From: Lineus longissimus
Taxonomy: Eukaryota; Nemertea; Pilidiophora; Heteronemertea; Lineidae
DNA: 64,000 nucleotides
Direction: 5' to 3'
Assembly: GCF_910592395.1 (NCBI RefSeq)
Contig: NC_088326.1
Location: forward strand, 8,065,001 to 8,129,000
Made by a program: the position numbers and the translations under genes. Below, in pieces: positions 1 through 10,092 of the stretch. Numbering within the stretch: position 1 is the stretch's first letter; every line of letters starts with the position of its first letter. The notes under the pieces were generated by a model, which had not been told where the DNA came from, did no database searches, and worked only from the letters and a program-made list of their open reading frames with translations.

Positions 1-17
1 CAAAGTAACTCATCGCG

Positions 18-209
18 CTAAAACTTCGTGAACATTTCAGGATATTTCACAGTCTTTCTCATAGAGTCCGATTCTCGCAGTATTTCGTCCTCCATATTGT
101 CATGCGTCACGTGCTGACACAGCAGTGACTTTCTGATGAGAATTTTCATCTCCTTGATCACGTGACCCAAACGTATCTTCAGCGCCTCCAAGATGGTGTT
201 TGGTGCACC
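18..209 (-). CDS. Probable last exon of the iGluR-like gene (cytoplasmic tail)
   Basis: Minus-strand open frame of about 63 codons that follows a good acceptor (gtgttttcag then GGTGCACC, seen on the minus strand) and ends at a stop at 18-20. It begins in phase 0, which fits the phase-0 donor of the M4 exon at 4678, so it would add a basic cytoplasmic tail rich in Lys/Arg and Met. No family motif is visible. The link to the receptor is inferred from strand, order and phase; the intervening intron carries the Harbinger element. A cDNA would be needed to confirm it. Confidence 0.5.
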   Translation of the reverse strand, partial: GAPNTILEALKIRLGHVIKEMKILIRKSLLCQHVTHDNMEDEILRESDSMRKTVKYPEMFTKF

Positions 210-852
210 CTGAAAACACAAGGCTTACTAAACTATTTGGAGGAGAAACGAGTATGTATAGAAGCAAGTATGGATTGAAGAATGTATAAATGGCAATTGG
301 CTATGCCCGCCATACACGATCCCATTTTATAGTATAGCAAATGCTATACCATTTTATTGGACCGTTTATGTCGGGAAACTTTGTCGAAATTTTTTAGTAT
401 AGCAAGAAATACACGAATAGGTTCTGTCCTATTTTTCTTGTACAATTAAATGCTATACAATAAAATCATACGGTGTATGTCGGGATAGCATTATTATTGT
501 ACAATTAACCGTGCATGCTTTTGGCGCGACGAGCATCGCGTGTCTATCGGGTCTACTTCATACGTGAATTTGTAGGTTTGGCCTGCGCCGGGCTGTCCGC
601 GTGGTTCATTGCTCGAAATAAATCAAGGTTAGATAGCGCGATGTGCACGCAATTGTACTACGTGCGTTGCGGATGATGTCATCTACTCATGTCCGATTTC
701 ACAGCGATCAGGGCGACCAGGCAAACGATCAATGCTACCCGTGCGACCGTGCGACGCATCGCTATGAAGTATAAACCAGCCTTATTAACCATGGAGGTAT
801 TATTAATAATACCTCCCTGATGTAACGAAACCCTTTATATCTGGATGCGTTC

Positions 853-2993
853 ATGAGCAAGGCTCACATTACTACACCAAGCCCAGTTATGGCAGCACGT
901 AGGCCAATAACTACATGGAATCAGGTCGACGTCGACATCCTCATTGAGGAATATCGGCTCCGGGGTGAACTTTATGATGTAAAGGATCCGAATTATCATA
1001 ACAGGATAAAGAAGGAGTTGGCCTACCAGGAAATTGTGGAACAGCTCCAGAATCATCGTTCCGATTGCACCGTGGATGGCGTAAAGAAAAAAATTAATGG
1101 CCTTCGGAGCAGCTATTCGCAAGAGCTTGAGAAAATGAAAAGTAAAAAGAAGTCGGGCGCTGGGACAGATGACCAGTACACTCCAACTGTTTGGTGGTTT
1201 AAAAAACTACATTTCTTGAAAGACCACGTTCAACCACGAACAAGCACAAGTTCAAAGGCGAAATCCCGCAAGAACGTAGACATGGTAGATGATAATGAAG
1301 AAACCACTTACGAGGTAATTTTTCTATTCGGTTCTTATTTAGGGGAGCTTGCATACATTTTACCAATTTTGAACAAGTACTGATTTTACAGATTTCAGGC
1401 CCGAAATGACGAAAGGTTTACATTAATCAGTTTTTTAGGAACACCTGTTTTATGCTACAAGAATCATAAAACCTACTAAAACATACACAACCTGCAAGCT
1501 ACCTTTATAGAATGCGGGTCGGAGTAATCATTTAAATGAACTTATTCTGCCAAGGTACGCGTCCGTCATCACTGTTGACGTATCGACGCAACTCATCCCT
1601 GATATTCTGTGCTGTATAGGTCGTTCTGTTTCCACCTTGCACAGACACGTCCACATATGCATCTTTGGACTTCTTCACATTCCTCCAATGACCTTGGCAT
1701 ACAGTACCACGTGCAGTATCTTCCCGGTCGAGCGATCCAGGAGGATAGAATGAATTTGTTTTTTTAACACGTAGAAAATTGTGAAGGGCGCATGCAGCTA
1801 GAATGAGAATTTCAACCTTTTCTGGAGACAACAGAATTGGTGCTAAGAACACTCTGAATCTATTAGCTAGAATTCCAAAGGCGTTTTCAACAACACGTCT
1901 AGCCCTGCTCAGTCGATAATTCAAAGTCCTTTTGGAAATATCCATATCACGGAATGGGTACGGTTTCATTAGGTCTTTTTGCAATGGGAACGCGTCATCG
2001 CCCACAATGAAATAGGGGACTGCCATTTGACCACCTGTTAAACGTTCGTGCGGAGGGAAATTTATGGTTCCATCTTTCATCGCCGAGTTGAGGTCACTTT
2101 TCCGAAAGACTCCACCATCTCCCACACGACCGTTGGTTCCCGCATCCACCATTAGGAATTTGTAGTCTGAATCAACAAGAGCAAACAGAACAAGACTGTG
2201 TGTACCCTTGTAGTTGTAAAAGTATGATCCCTGGTTAAGTGGTGAACGGAAGACAACATGTTTCCCGTCAAGGGCCCCAAGACAATGTGGAAAGTTCCAT
2301 CGTGTTTCAAACCCTTTTGCGATCACCAGCCATTCTTCTTCCGTTGAAGGTAGCTGGAAAAGAAGAATATAGGTATTGTTGAGGAACATTGTATTTCATT
2401 GTTTAATTTTTCTCTTTAAGGGCGAGCGTACTGGTGTGTCTGACGATGAAAGCATAGTGGATGATATGGATGAAGCTTCTACGAGTGCACCTCAAACCAA
2501 GACGTCCCTAGGCCTCATTCCCCCGAGCCGTGGAAAGAAGCAAAAGAAGGGGGGAATATCTGAAGAAAATGCCATGATTCGAAAGGCTACCAACGTTCTA
2601 ACTGAACTTAAGGATGCTGCTTTAACAACACCAGTTGACGATCCATGCGCAACATTTGGTACATTTGTTGCTAGTGAACTAAGGGCAATTAAGTCACCTC
2701 ATGTTTTGCAAAGTGTAAAGCGAAAGATTACTATAGCCCTGTTTGATGGTCAAGACCACGACTTGATGAGTAAAACCAGTAAAATTGATGGGTATGCTAC
2801 CACCAGAAATTATGAAGTAGGCCGATCAGCATCACATCCTGGTACCGAAACAAATGTAGGCATATCTGGGATGCAACAACCACAATCAAGATTGTTTAGA
2901 CCATATTCTCAGACTCAACATGTTACTGACCAATGTTATGAAGGCGTCAATTGTAGTCAAGTATCAGAGCCCTACGATTATAACCACATCTAA
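853..2993 (+). CDS. Harbinger accessory MADF-type DNA-binding protein, two exons
   Basis: Exon 1 is 853-1314 (154 codons) and exon 2 is 2421-2993 (190 codons plus stop). The donor (TACGAG then gtaatt) and acceptor (tctctttaag then GGCGAG) join in phase 0. The N-terminal half has a MADF/SANT-like fold signature: a Trp-rich start (TTWNQVDVDILIEEYR), then KKKINGLRSSYSQELEK and a TVWWFKKLHFL helix. An acidic linker follows, then a BESS-like segment (FGTFVASELRAIKSP) near the C terminus. In Harbinger elements this partner binds the termini and carries the transposase to the nucleus. The first Met at 853 was chosen; 889 is an alternative. The intron contains the whole second transposase exon on the other strand. 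Confidence 0.8.
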
Positions 2994-3560
2994 TGATGTA
3001 ACATTTTCATGCTGAAATACAAGATCAATCTATTGAATTAAATCTTCATTAAGAAACAATGTTTTTTTCTTCATTTTTACCTTCAGGTAGTCTTCTTTTA
3101 GGCATTCATATAAATGTCTGCACACCTCAGGCACGAATCTTCCGATAGTGGTTGCACTGACTCTGGTAGAATACTCCATACTCTGATATGTTTCACCTGT
3201 TGCGAGAAACCGGAGGGTTAATGCCAATCTCTCGCCAGGGGAAATGGCTTCCCTCATGTTGGTATCCGCTTTGGTAATCAGTGGGGACATCTTTACCAAC
3301 AGTTCAATAAAAGGTCTGCTCATCCATTCTCAGGTAGTTTCTGTATGAGGCAGGGTCCTCAAGACGCAACTCGTCCATTAAAAGGCTATATGCCCCTTTT
3401 AATGGTCTCCGCAATATCCATTTTCTCGTCCAGTATCTTCGCCTCCTCCTCGTCGTCCGTTTCTTCTTGCGGCAAGAAACTCACACGGCCAACAGTACAA
3501 CGGCTGCAGAAGCCGCCGAAGCCAGTTTTGATAGTACTGGTGGCATTCTGTTGTCACGAA
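1532..3560 (-). pseudogene. PIF/Harbinger DDE transposase, two exons, frameshifted N terminus
   Basis: Exon 2 (2353-1532) encodes the catalytic core: first Asp in GALDGKH, second Asp in VGDDAFPL and Glu in RRVVENAFG, the Harbinger DDE order, with the expected LNYRLSRARR motif. Exon 1 ends at 3081 (donor AAG then gtaaaa) and reads ERLALTLRFLATGETYQSMEY, typical of the N-terminal helical region. Upstream of about 3323 the reading continues only by changing frame: an LEDPASYRNYLRMDE segment lies one frame over, and an acidic segment (ETDDEEEAKILDEKMDIAE) in a third. At least two single-base indels therefore break the N terminus. The first Met is uncertain (near 3560). The catalytic exon is open throughout. 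Confidence 0.85.
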
Positions 3561-3854
3561 TGGCAAAGCTAGAAGTGCGAGGGCCTATATAGGCCATAAG
3601 AACAATACACTGAACAAGACATGACACTTGACATTAAAATCATTTGATGTTACTAGCCAATAAAAGGTCAATCCTACATTAAATTATAACCCCGCCATAC
3701 ACGATCCCATTTTTGATGTTAGGTAATATTTGCTATGAAATAATTAGGATGGTGTACGGCGGGATAGCAAATATTTGCATCCAATTAAATTGGACGAAAA
3801 ATGGTATAGCATTTGCTATAGACTACTATAAAATGGGATCGTGTATGGCGGGCA

Positions 3855-4677
3855 TTAGAAAGAATAGCGCTTAGTTCTAATTTTGAATATAGTGCGCTTT
3901 TTGGAATTAAAATTAGCTCTAATTTATTAACCGTTGAACTTATCGGATTGCTTCTGCCTGAATTATTTTATCACAACCCCGCACTGAATATTCCCAACAA
4001 ACAAAATGTGTCAATCGGGCTGAATAAAAATTTATTTTTTTGAAATATAAAAAAGGCCGAGTGCCCGTGATCAATTAAGAACATGGAGAATATATAAATT
4101 TGCATAGTTTTGTCCTTTGACAAAAACCAAAGTAGTTCAGTTATTTATATACCAAGTACGAAAATGATAGAGGCAAATGGCTGGGGGTCAATTGCAATTG
4201 AGCACCATGCGATTTAAAACACATGTATTTATATGGGGTTATTTTGAGTTATACATTCTTCTCTTATAGCAGGAAGCACAAAGCTGGAAGGAACACTTTA
4301 ATTACTCCACCTGTCAAGTACTTTGCAGTATTTAGGTCCTCGGTGGCCATTTTACATGATGATACTGGGACATTCTGGAAGATTACGTCGTAGCCATGAC
4401 AAATTTGCGGTAATGTTGAGTAATAATTGCAACAGTCTGCATTTCTAAAAGGATTGCATCAGAATGATATGAAATCTGTCCGTCGTGTGCGGGTGACGAA
4501 AACCAAACAACGCTGTTCCAGTGCGATGTTTCTGGATATTAAACATGCAATATACTTTTGCAAGGAAAATTTTGAAGATATTTCCTTTGGAAGCTGCTAC
4601 CTTTAAAAGTGCTGTCATGATGGATCCATCATAACCAATGGTCATCCCCTTAACTGGAGTTAAGCGAACTACTGACC
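3855..4677. other. Intron sequence, no gene seen
   Basis: AT-rich sequence between the Harbinger right end and the M4 donor. The minus-strand open frame at 4445-4732 is mostly read-through of the M4 donor in another frame. Nothing else can be supported. Confidence 0.5.
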
Positions 4678-4842
4678 TCATCATTTTTGTACTTCTTGAT
4701 ATCCTGCACAGAAGCGAAGATGAATTCACCAATCACCAGAATAAGGGCAATGCCGATCACCCCGCCACCTATCATGAAAATGCCTGACATCTGAGTGGCC
4801 TTCATGACCAGGTCACTGCGTCGAAGGTACGAAAAGGTAGCG
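4678..4842 (-). CDS. iGluR exon with M4
   Basis: Encodes SDLVMKATQMSGIFMIGGGV followed by a hydrophobic stretch and GEFIFASVQDIKKYKNDE, the M4 segment with its conserved Glu at the cytoplasmic end. The donor is GAG/gtcagt. The acceptor may be ttgtag at 4843 or cgcag near 4816; both keep the frame. Confidence 0.82.
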
Positions 4843-5318
4843 CTACAATGGAAAGGTCGTTAAAATCCTTTGAAATGTCTAAATATGACGACAAGGTCTA
4901 ATAAAGGGCAAATTCATTAATCATGCGTCTCAGTTGTCGAGCTATGGCGACGCATCTTTAGATTCAGTTATCTGGAAGGTTATTTTATTGTGACTGGCAC
5001 TAATTGAGGTCGCGGCCGATTTGCAACGATGATATCGGCTCGCCCGTTCTCGAAGCGAATGATCCTACGTACATTATTAGACAATATAAAAGACACATAA
5101 GGATGTTGTCATTGGTCGCCCCTCGGACCAACGAAGACTTGGCAGCTGAACAGGCAAAGCAAAGGGGTCGAAGATCGCCAATTCTTCGATAGCCACACCT
5201 TAATTTGGTAGTGGACTCCATATGGATCCACCCAAAAATCTCAAGCAATCACTATATTGATAGCAAGCGATATACTCTCCTGGGGGTACAGGGATACATG
5301 TTACCCGATCATCTACAC

Positions 5319-5607
5319 CTGGATCCCAGATTTAGTCCTAAAAACTAGATCCCCAAACTCACTCTTTTCCATCTCATAGCAATCGCCGTGCTGGAACCAA
5401 AGTTTTTCCAGATCTTCCATGAACCCGTCCTCCTTCAATTCCAAAATGGCCGAGTCAGAGTGTCCAAAAACGGAGAATTTTTGCGCGCCATTATTCCATA
5501 TGAAGCTTTGCGGAATGACTTTCCAATGGTTTCAAGCTCACAATCTGGGTCGATGCTCGCTCTATACTTCAGGATCGGCTCATCATAGATAAAGGCGTAA
5601 TCATTTC
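5319..5607 (-). pseudogene. iGluR exon S2b with one-base frameshift
   Basis: Acceptor tgcttcag, then NDYAFIYDEPILKYRASIDP and a SYGIMARKNSPFLDTL segment, the end of S2. After LDTL the frame runs into a stop, while one frame over the expected AILELKEDGFMEDLEKLWF continues to a Cys; the shift lies near 5454-5461. The donor is uncertain (ATCCAG/gtgtag or two bases later). Confidence 0.8.
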
Positions 5608-5639
5608 CTGAAGCATGTAAAACGAAATTGACTTAATCA

Positions 5640-5900
5640 TGACTTGGCATTGAAGACTGTCTGCCGCCAAACAGCTATACAAGGATCGCCCTACGTTGGA
5701 CAGCTGAGGGCAAGCGGAAAAGAGGTCGCCCCAGAGAAACGTGGCGACGTTCCGTCGTAAAAGATATTAAGGCAACTGGAATGACATTGGACAACATCAC
5801 CACATTGGCCCAGGATAAAACGGAGGAGATGGCGAGCTCGAGTTGATGCCTTTTGCGCCAATATGGCTCAGAAGAGGATTAAGTAAGTAAATAAGTTGAA
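5640..5900 (+). mobile_element. LINE 3' end fragment (RT C terminus) with AAGT tail
   Basis: Plus-strand reading LRWTAEGKRKRGRPRETWRR, then an LDNITTLAQDK helix, is the C-terminal tail typical of several non-LTR retrotransposon polymerases (RGRPxxTWRR motif). A frame change near 5825 precedes RARVDAFCANMAQKRIK. It is followed by aagtaagtaaataagt, a tail like that of RTE-type elements. It is heavily 5'-truncated and lies in an iGluR intron between S2a and S2b. Confidence 0.7.
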
Positions 5901-6186
5901 GACTGCTTAGGCTAATCGGAAAGGTAGTTTTTAATATTTTGGAAACTCTGACTTTTACTCAGGGGTTTGGCGTTTCAGTCTACTTAGTTAAAGGAAGCGG
6001 CGACTGGTAAGTGGTCTTTCAACAACACGGTCCCGCTCTCAAGAGTCGTATCGAACCTCATGACGCCACCCCATTTTGGCCCGATTCAAGTAATTGGTTC
6101 TGTTTTCATCATGTCGATCAGGGGAGACCACGCAGGGGTAGGCCACATGAGCGTATAAGTCTGGTGGACCCACTGAAGATTCCTAC

Positions 6187-6381
6187 CATTGAATCCATTC
6201 TTAACCTGCCATATCCCCCTGTCCACTGAGCGCACATTGGTTTCAAAGTTTTCATTGTGTTGTGCCATCCTGGCATAGGTCTCAGTCGTCCCAAGATTGA
6301 CGAAGTGAGCCAAATTCGATTCGTCAAGGGTGCCATATTTGACCTTGTTTTGTAAGGTCAGCTCTGTTAGACTACTGATAG
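6187..6381 (-). CDS. iGluR exon S2a
   Basis: Acceptor tttgcttgcag, then ISSLTELTLQNKVKYGTLDE, matching the start of S2 (PIxSxEDLxxQxxIxYGT type), then TETYARMAQHNENFET and SVDRGIWQVKNG. The donor after AATG (gtagga) is phase 1 and joins the next exon cleanly; an upstream gttaag is out of phase and was rejected. Confidence 0.82.
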
Positions 6382-6483
6382 CTGCAAGCAAAGAAAATTA
6401 ACACCAATTATTATGAGTCATATACATCGTCGAAGCCTCAAAGAGAGAGTTGGCTATCAATCTTAAATGAGGGGAAATGTAGC

Positions 6484-6695
6484 ACGCTCGGATATAACAG
6501 AAGAAGAGAAAAATTGGAACACCAAGGAACAACTGGCGACGAGACCTCGAGATTGACATGAAGACCATGGGTCACTCTCGGCAGGTAGTGGAGAAGATCG
6601 CCAGGTACAAAAGACGATGGAGAAATTTGTTTACGGCCTATGCTGTCAGAGAAGCCAATGGCTTACATTTGAGTAAGTAAGTAAGTAAGGCTATA
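6484..6695 (+). mobile_element. Second LINE 3' end fragment with (AAGT)n tail
   Basis: Plus-strand reading KIGTPRNNWRRDLEIDMKTM, then a Trp-containing RWRNLFTAY segment, ends at a stop directly before agtaagtaagtaagg. It has the same type of tail as the copy at 5640-5900 but differs in sequence, so it is a separate truncated insertion of a related family, in the intron between M3 and S2a. Confidence 0.65.
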
Positions 6696-6702
6696 ACTTC
6701 AC

Positions 6703-7079
6703 TCTAAAAACTAAATGGTCTAAAGTCAACTACATTGTATATCTAGTTATTTTCAAATAAGTTTGTTGAAGTGTCAACAATGCCACTGGCACTTGGTTAA
6801 CACAACCAGTGGACGTAGTGAAATAGCAACCACAGTAATGGTTAAAATGCCAATTAATATCGTTGCAAAGTCAACAATATAATTGGCTAGGATTAACTAT
6901 TCGAATTAGTCACAGTTACCATTTGAAATTGTTAGCTTTTAGCAATTGCGATATGGTTTACATGTCAACTTTGTGGTTATGGTTATGTTAACTACTGGAT
7001 TGTAGTCCAAACTATCGGATATGGTTACCAAATATATTTATGGCTATATTATGGTTGATTTAGACCATTTAGTTTTTAA
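6703..7079. mobile_element. MITE, ~375 bp
   Basis: Terminal inverted repeats: aaaaactaaatggtctaaa at the left and tttagaccatttagttttt at the right. The interior is AT-rich and non-coding. No clear target duplication was seen. It is in an iGluR intron. Confidence 0.7.
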
Positions 7080-7173
7080 TGAGTTGTTTTGGTATGGTAT
7101 GTCTATATCAGAAGAGGAGGGAAGGAAGAGATGTAGGTGGAGGAGGGTCGATGAGAAGATGGTCTACACTAAC

Positions 7174-7309
7174 ATTGCTTGTCAATCTGGCTAATGGTCA
7201 GAAATGCAGCGAAGTTGGCTGTGTAACCGGCAGTAATGAAGAACACCAAAAGATACCAGTAGTTGCCCACAAGTCGCCCTGAGAATGATCTGGTCACTCC
7301 ATCAATATT
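7174..7309 (-). CDS. iGluR exon with M3 gate
   Basis: Acceptor tttcag, then NIDGVTRSFSGRLVGNYWYL, then M3 with GYTANFAAFLT. Donor CAAT/gttagt is phase 1 and matches the next acceptor. The gate motif is recognisable, with Ser to Gly and Leu to Phe changes relative to the usual SYTANLAAF. Confidence 0.88.
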
Positions 7310-7561
7310 CTGAAAACAAGAAACCATACACGTAGTAGTTTATCAATAATTGATGCAAGGGTTAACAGCAGTCGTGCAGACGTACAGAGATGACCATTCG
7401 TTTGAAAGCACCTGTTTTCAACTCGATGCAAGTACCAAGCGAAAAGTGTTCTATTTTACTTTTTGAGTCATGATTTCGAAACTTTAAAATACCCTTGGTC
7501 CTATAAGCGGTAAACATCCTTCTTATTCTTTTGAAGATGATGTATATAACGTGATACTTAC

Positions 7562-7734
7562 AATCCCTACAAAAGCAGCATAACAGAACTGGAAGGAATT
7601 ACGCAAGTTCATGAAAAACCGTGTGTCTCTAAAATGCTGGTCGTCCCTGTCGTGGCGCTGGATGTAGACGCCATACTGCCCGTAAGGACTCAGGAATTCT
7701 ATCACATATAATGTACCAGTGGTGAAAAAGGTAA
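7562..7734 (-). CDS. iGluR exon M1 and pore helix
   Basis: Acceptor aaattcag, then VTFFTTGTLYVIEFLSPYG (M1 and the RFSPYEW-like motif), then a polar linker and RNSFQFCYAAFVG, the pore-loop helix. The exon ends ATT/gtaagt. The next exon lacks the usual QGxxxxP after the pore helix, so the Q/R/N selectivity site is not in canonical form. Confidence 0.85.
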
Positions 7735-8075
7735 CTGAATTTCTAATAAGAATCAGCCAGGCGACTATATTGTGTTCTTTAAAGCTTCTCTTAACAGCAT
7801 TATGAGAGTTAACATGTCTAAGTATATACCAACACGTATAAGCACTGCTACCATAGAATGGATCGGTAATTGTATCCGAAATATTACTTCGCATGTAACG
7901 ATGTTTTATAGCAGATTCAATTCCTCAGAGGTCGCTAGACCGAGCTCCGCATACATCGGACTCCATGTGAAACAAACACAAGTCGATAGATGACACAGGA
8001 AGTCAGGAAATGGATTACTTGAATGGATATCCTTCTGTGTGGAGAATGCAATCCTACACGTACACGTGTACCTAC

Positions 8076-8259
8076 CGACAAGCATGAGTATCCACAGGTT
8101 CAAATCGAAAGGAGCAATGAAAGGCCAGAATCCTTCCGACTTGACTTGTTCCTTTTTCATAAGTATTGTTAGCCCAGCTTCATAGTAGGCGGTGCTGAAG
8201 TTTATGACTTTTGCCCTTTCCGTAGAAATGAAGACCGCAGCGACGGCCAGGTCAGCCTT
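8076..8259 (-). CDS. iGluR exon S1b (end of S1, pre-M1)
   Basis: Acceptor ttttccag, then KADLAVAAVFISTERAKVINF and a GLTILMKK segment, the highly conserved end of S1 (KxDLAVAxxTITxxRxxxIDFS type). It ends with the FIAPFDLNLWILML block that leads into M1; donor GTCG/gtaggt is phase 1. Confidence 0.88.
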
Positions 8260-8621
8260 CTGGAAAAGTACACACAGCGAAGGTTATACATTGGACAAAT
8301 GGTTTATATTGAAAATGGGCAGTTGCTTATAGTTAGAATGATGTTGAAATCGAAATATCTCCCAGCTGTCACCAGTCGTCTTCGTAAGGTCGAGTAATAA
8401 GTCTCTAAGATTGAGTCGTTCCGGAACGGGGCGGGACTCTAGATCTAGGACACTGCAGAAATGCAGGTCACTGGTCTTGGATGAATGTTCTAGTTGGCAT
8501 ACACTTGCAGAATGCCACGGTAATGTTCCTTATCCCCGGCCTGTTGCATTGGGACATGATCATTTGTCTTCAGAATCAACAACTCCGGGAATGATACCAC
8601 ATGTAACTCCACTTGCTTCAC

Positions 8622-8833
8622 CTTATCAAGTAGTAGATCTTGATCATTCCCGACCACTCGAGCAGGCTGCCATTCGTGGGTGCGCCGTATACATTGTTTT
8701 CCTCAAGATAGATGTCGTAGTCGAACTGCAGGAGCTGCTGAAGCTTTTTTATCAAGTCAATGCTGTAACCTTCAAGCTCTTCCTCTTCCAGTAACGCGGC
8801 TGGGTCCTTCCTTCGTCTGACAAAGGGAGGATC
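8622..8833 (-). CDS. iGluR exon S1a (start of ligand-binding lobe)
   Basis: Begins after acceptor tttggtag with DPPFVRRRKDP, then LEGYSIDLIKKLQQLLQFDY, the EPPF and GYCIDLL-type blocks of S1. The predicted donor GATAAG/gtgaag is out of phase with the next exon. A single missing base after GMIK would give an LLLDK ending that joins KADLAVA, so a one-base deletion near 8598-8603 is inferred. Confidence 0.8.
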
Positions 8834-9019
8834 CTACCAAAGACAAAATGCTACAATGATTTCTGGAAATGATTTCAGGCCCATTCATGCTTGCATGAAC
8901 TGGTTTCATCACCAAAGGCAAACTGAATCCAGCTCCAAACGGTTCTGTTAGTCTGAAATGGACTGCCTAGTCTGGGCTACGGTCCACCTTCAGACAATTT
9001 AGATTCGGGCACAACTTAC

Positions 9020-9170
9020 CAGAACCGTGACTACTCTCAACCGTGACTACTCTCAACCGTGACTACTGCCACTTATCATGACTCGCTCTTGCGTGTCGAT
9101 GTAGCGGTTCCACATCTTATAGATTTTTCCACATTCAAACTGCTGCATACCGTTTTGGGCCATTCTTGCC
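9020..9170 (-). pseudogene. Orphan S2-like iGluR exon of a possible tandem paralog
   Basis: Minus-strand segment between acceptor aggtttcag and donor GTTCTG/gtaagt reads ARMAQNGMQQFECGKIYKMW, then NRYIDTQERVMISGS. It shares the ARMAQ and F-E pattern with the S2a exon (YARMAQHNENFE) and has the IYxxMW element of S2. It lies upstream of the S1 exons, so it cannot belong in order to the same receptor. A 17-bp unit is repeated three times at its 3' end and brings in a stop. Confidence 0.4.
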
Positions 9171-9555
9171 CTGAAACCTAAAGGTTCTCATCAGGAATGC
9201 AAACTACAACAGTAGCCTTATCGCCGATTGAACTTGCTGCAACTAGAGACAAACCATCGTCCTTGATGCATTATTGCACATGACGTAAGTCCACTTATGT
9301 AAATATATAAGTTGGTTAACGCATTATTTCCCAAACATGTTCGTTGATCAGATGAGCAAAAGATCTCAAGTATTTAGAAATTGTGATTTTAGTGCATACA
9401 TTTGTCAGTTGCAAAAAATGTGCCTCCTGCTGCCTTTTTCATTCTGTCGGGAAATAGGGAAATCAAACTCGTATATGTGGCTATACATCACGCAATATAC
9501 ACTACATACTCTGGTTTCAGGTAATCGATAAATTCCTGTTAGCAGTTCCTACTTA
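9171..9555. other. Non-coding, nothing recognised
   Basis: No convincing exon or repeat was found between the orphan exon and the SINE. The short plus-strand frame at 9337-9531 has no recognisable content. Confidence 0.4.
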
Positions 9556-9559
9556 CCCC

Positions 9560-9800
9560 GATCCCGATGGCCTAGTGGTTAAGGTGTCCACCTCATGAAT
9601 TCAAGGTCGAAGGTTCGAGGCCCGATGGTAAACTCTTTCCGATGCAGCCGGTTGGTTAGCCGCCAGCTAGTTAAAGACAGGGTACAAAACTGCCTTCTGC
9701 TTTCCTAGAGAGAGAGTAGTTTGAAAGTAAAAGTGTCTCATAGCCAATGCTGGATGACCCTGTCATAAGCACCTGAAGTGGTATAACCCATTCCTTGTGA
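9560..9800 (+). mobile_element. tRNA-derived SINE
   Basis: Pol III A box TGGCCTAGTGG at 9568-9578 and B box GGTTCGAGGCC at 9612-9622, spaced as in a tRNA. The flanks do not close an acceptor stem, so it is not a tRNA gene. A tRNA-unrelated body follows (ctctttccgatgcagccggt onward). The 3' end is uncertain (about 9800). Confidence 0.75.
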
Positions 9801-10092
9801 CGTCACTTGGATTTCTCGACGGCTTCACGCCGGTCATGTTTTGTGCTCTCTCCCGATTCCCCTTTCTACTGTCTTTTCTCGGGTCGCCCTCGCTTCCCGT
9901 CCTGTACTTCTTTTGCGGAGCCCTTCTTTACATTTTCCGGTATTTCTCGTTTTCCTTGATCCTTCCGCCGCTTTCTCGCTTTCTGTACTTTTTGGTTTTT
10001 CGATTTTATAGGTATTGGGCGGCCATTTGCCTTCCCCAGGGCAAATGTGTATACCACTTCCTTTATTATATAAGGCTGGCGTTTTATGTTAC

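Larger units (their letters stand above)
304..3854. mobile_element. PIF/Harbinger DNA transposon, 3.55 kb, in an iGluR intron
   Basis: Terminal inverted repeats start TGCCCGCCATACACGATCCC at 304 and end with the reverse complement at 3854; the match continues, with small gaps, past 50 bp. Flanking triplets are CTA (301-303) and TTA (3855-3857), compatible with the TWA target duplication of this superfamily if one base has changed. Subterminal segments at 400-510 and 3690-3790 are further imperfect inverted copies (a cggtgtatgtcggg-like motif). Inside are the two standard Harbinger genes: a MADF/Myb-like DNA-binding protein (plus strand) and a DDE transposase (minus strand). Confidence 0.85.
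4678..8833 (-). pseudogene. Ionotropic glutamate receptor-like gene (ligand-binding and channel part), 7 exons plus tail
   Basis: Reading right to left, exons encode S1 (8833-8622, 8259-8076), M1 and pre-pore (7734-7562), post-pore and M3 (7309-7174), S2 (6381-6187, 5607-5319) and M4 (~4842-4678). Most splice sites are GT-AG and phases mostly agree (1/1 at S1b-M1, M3-S2a and S2a-S2b). The M3 signature, SYTANLAAF in most iGluRs, here reads GYTANFAAFLT. Two apparent single-base losses break the frame: near 8600 in S1a and near 5455 in S2b. No amino-terminal domain exon was recognised upstream, so the gene is either short, N-terminally truncated, or its first exons lie beyond the repeats to the right. 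It would be a plasma-membrane cation channel subunit if functional. The paralog class cannot be told from sequence alone. Confidence 0.8.

Noticed and set aside
5000-5248. Opposite-strand ORFs near 5.0-5.25 kb as iGluR exons
   Set aside because: Their reading matches no receptor segment; S2b and M4 join without them.
9560-9640. tRNA gene
   Set aside because: A and B boxes are present, but the acceptor stem does not pair and a SINE body follows.
9866-10057. Lys/Arg-rich minus-strand ORF
   Set aside because: Shadow of pyrimidine-rich sequence; no support.
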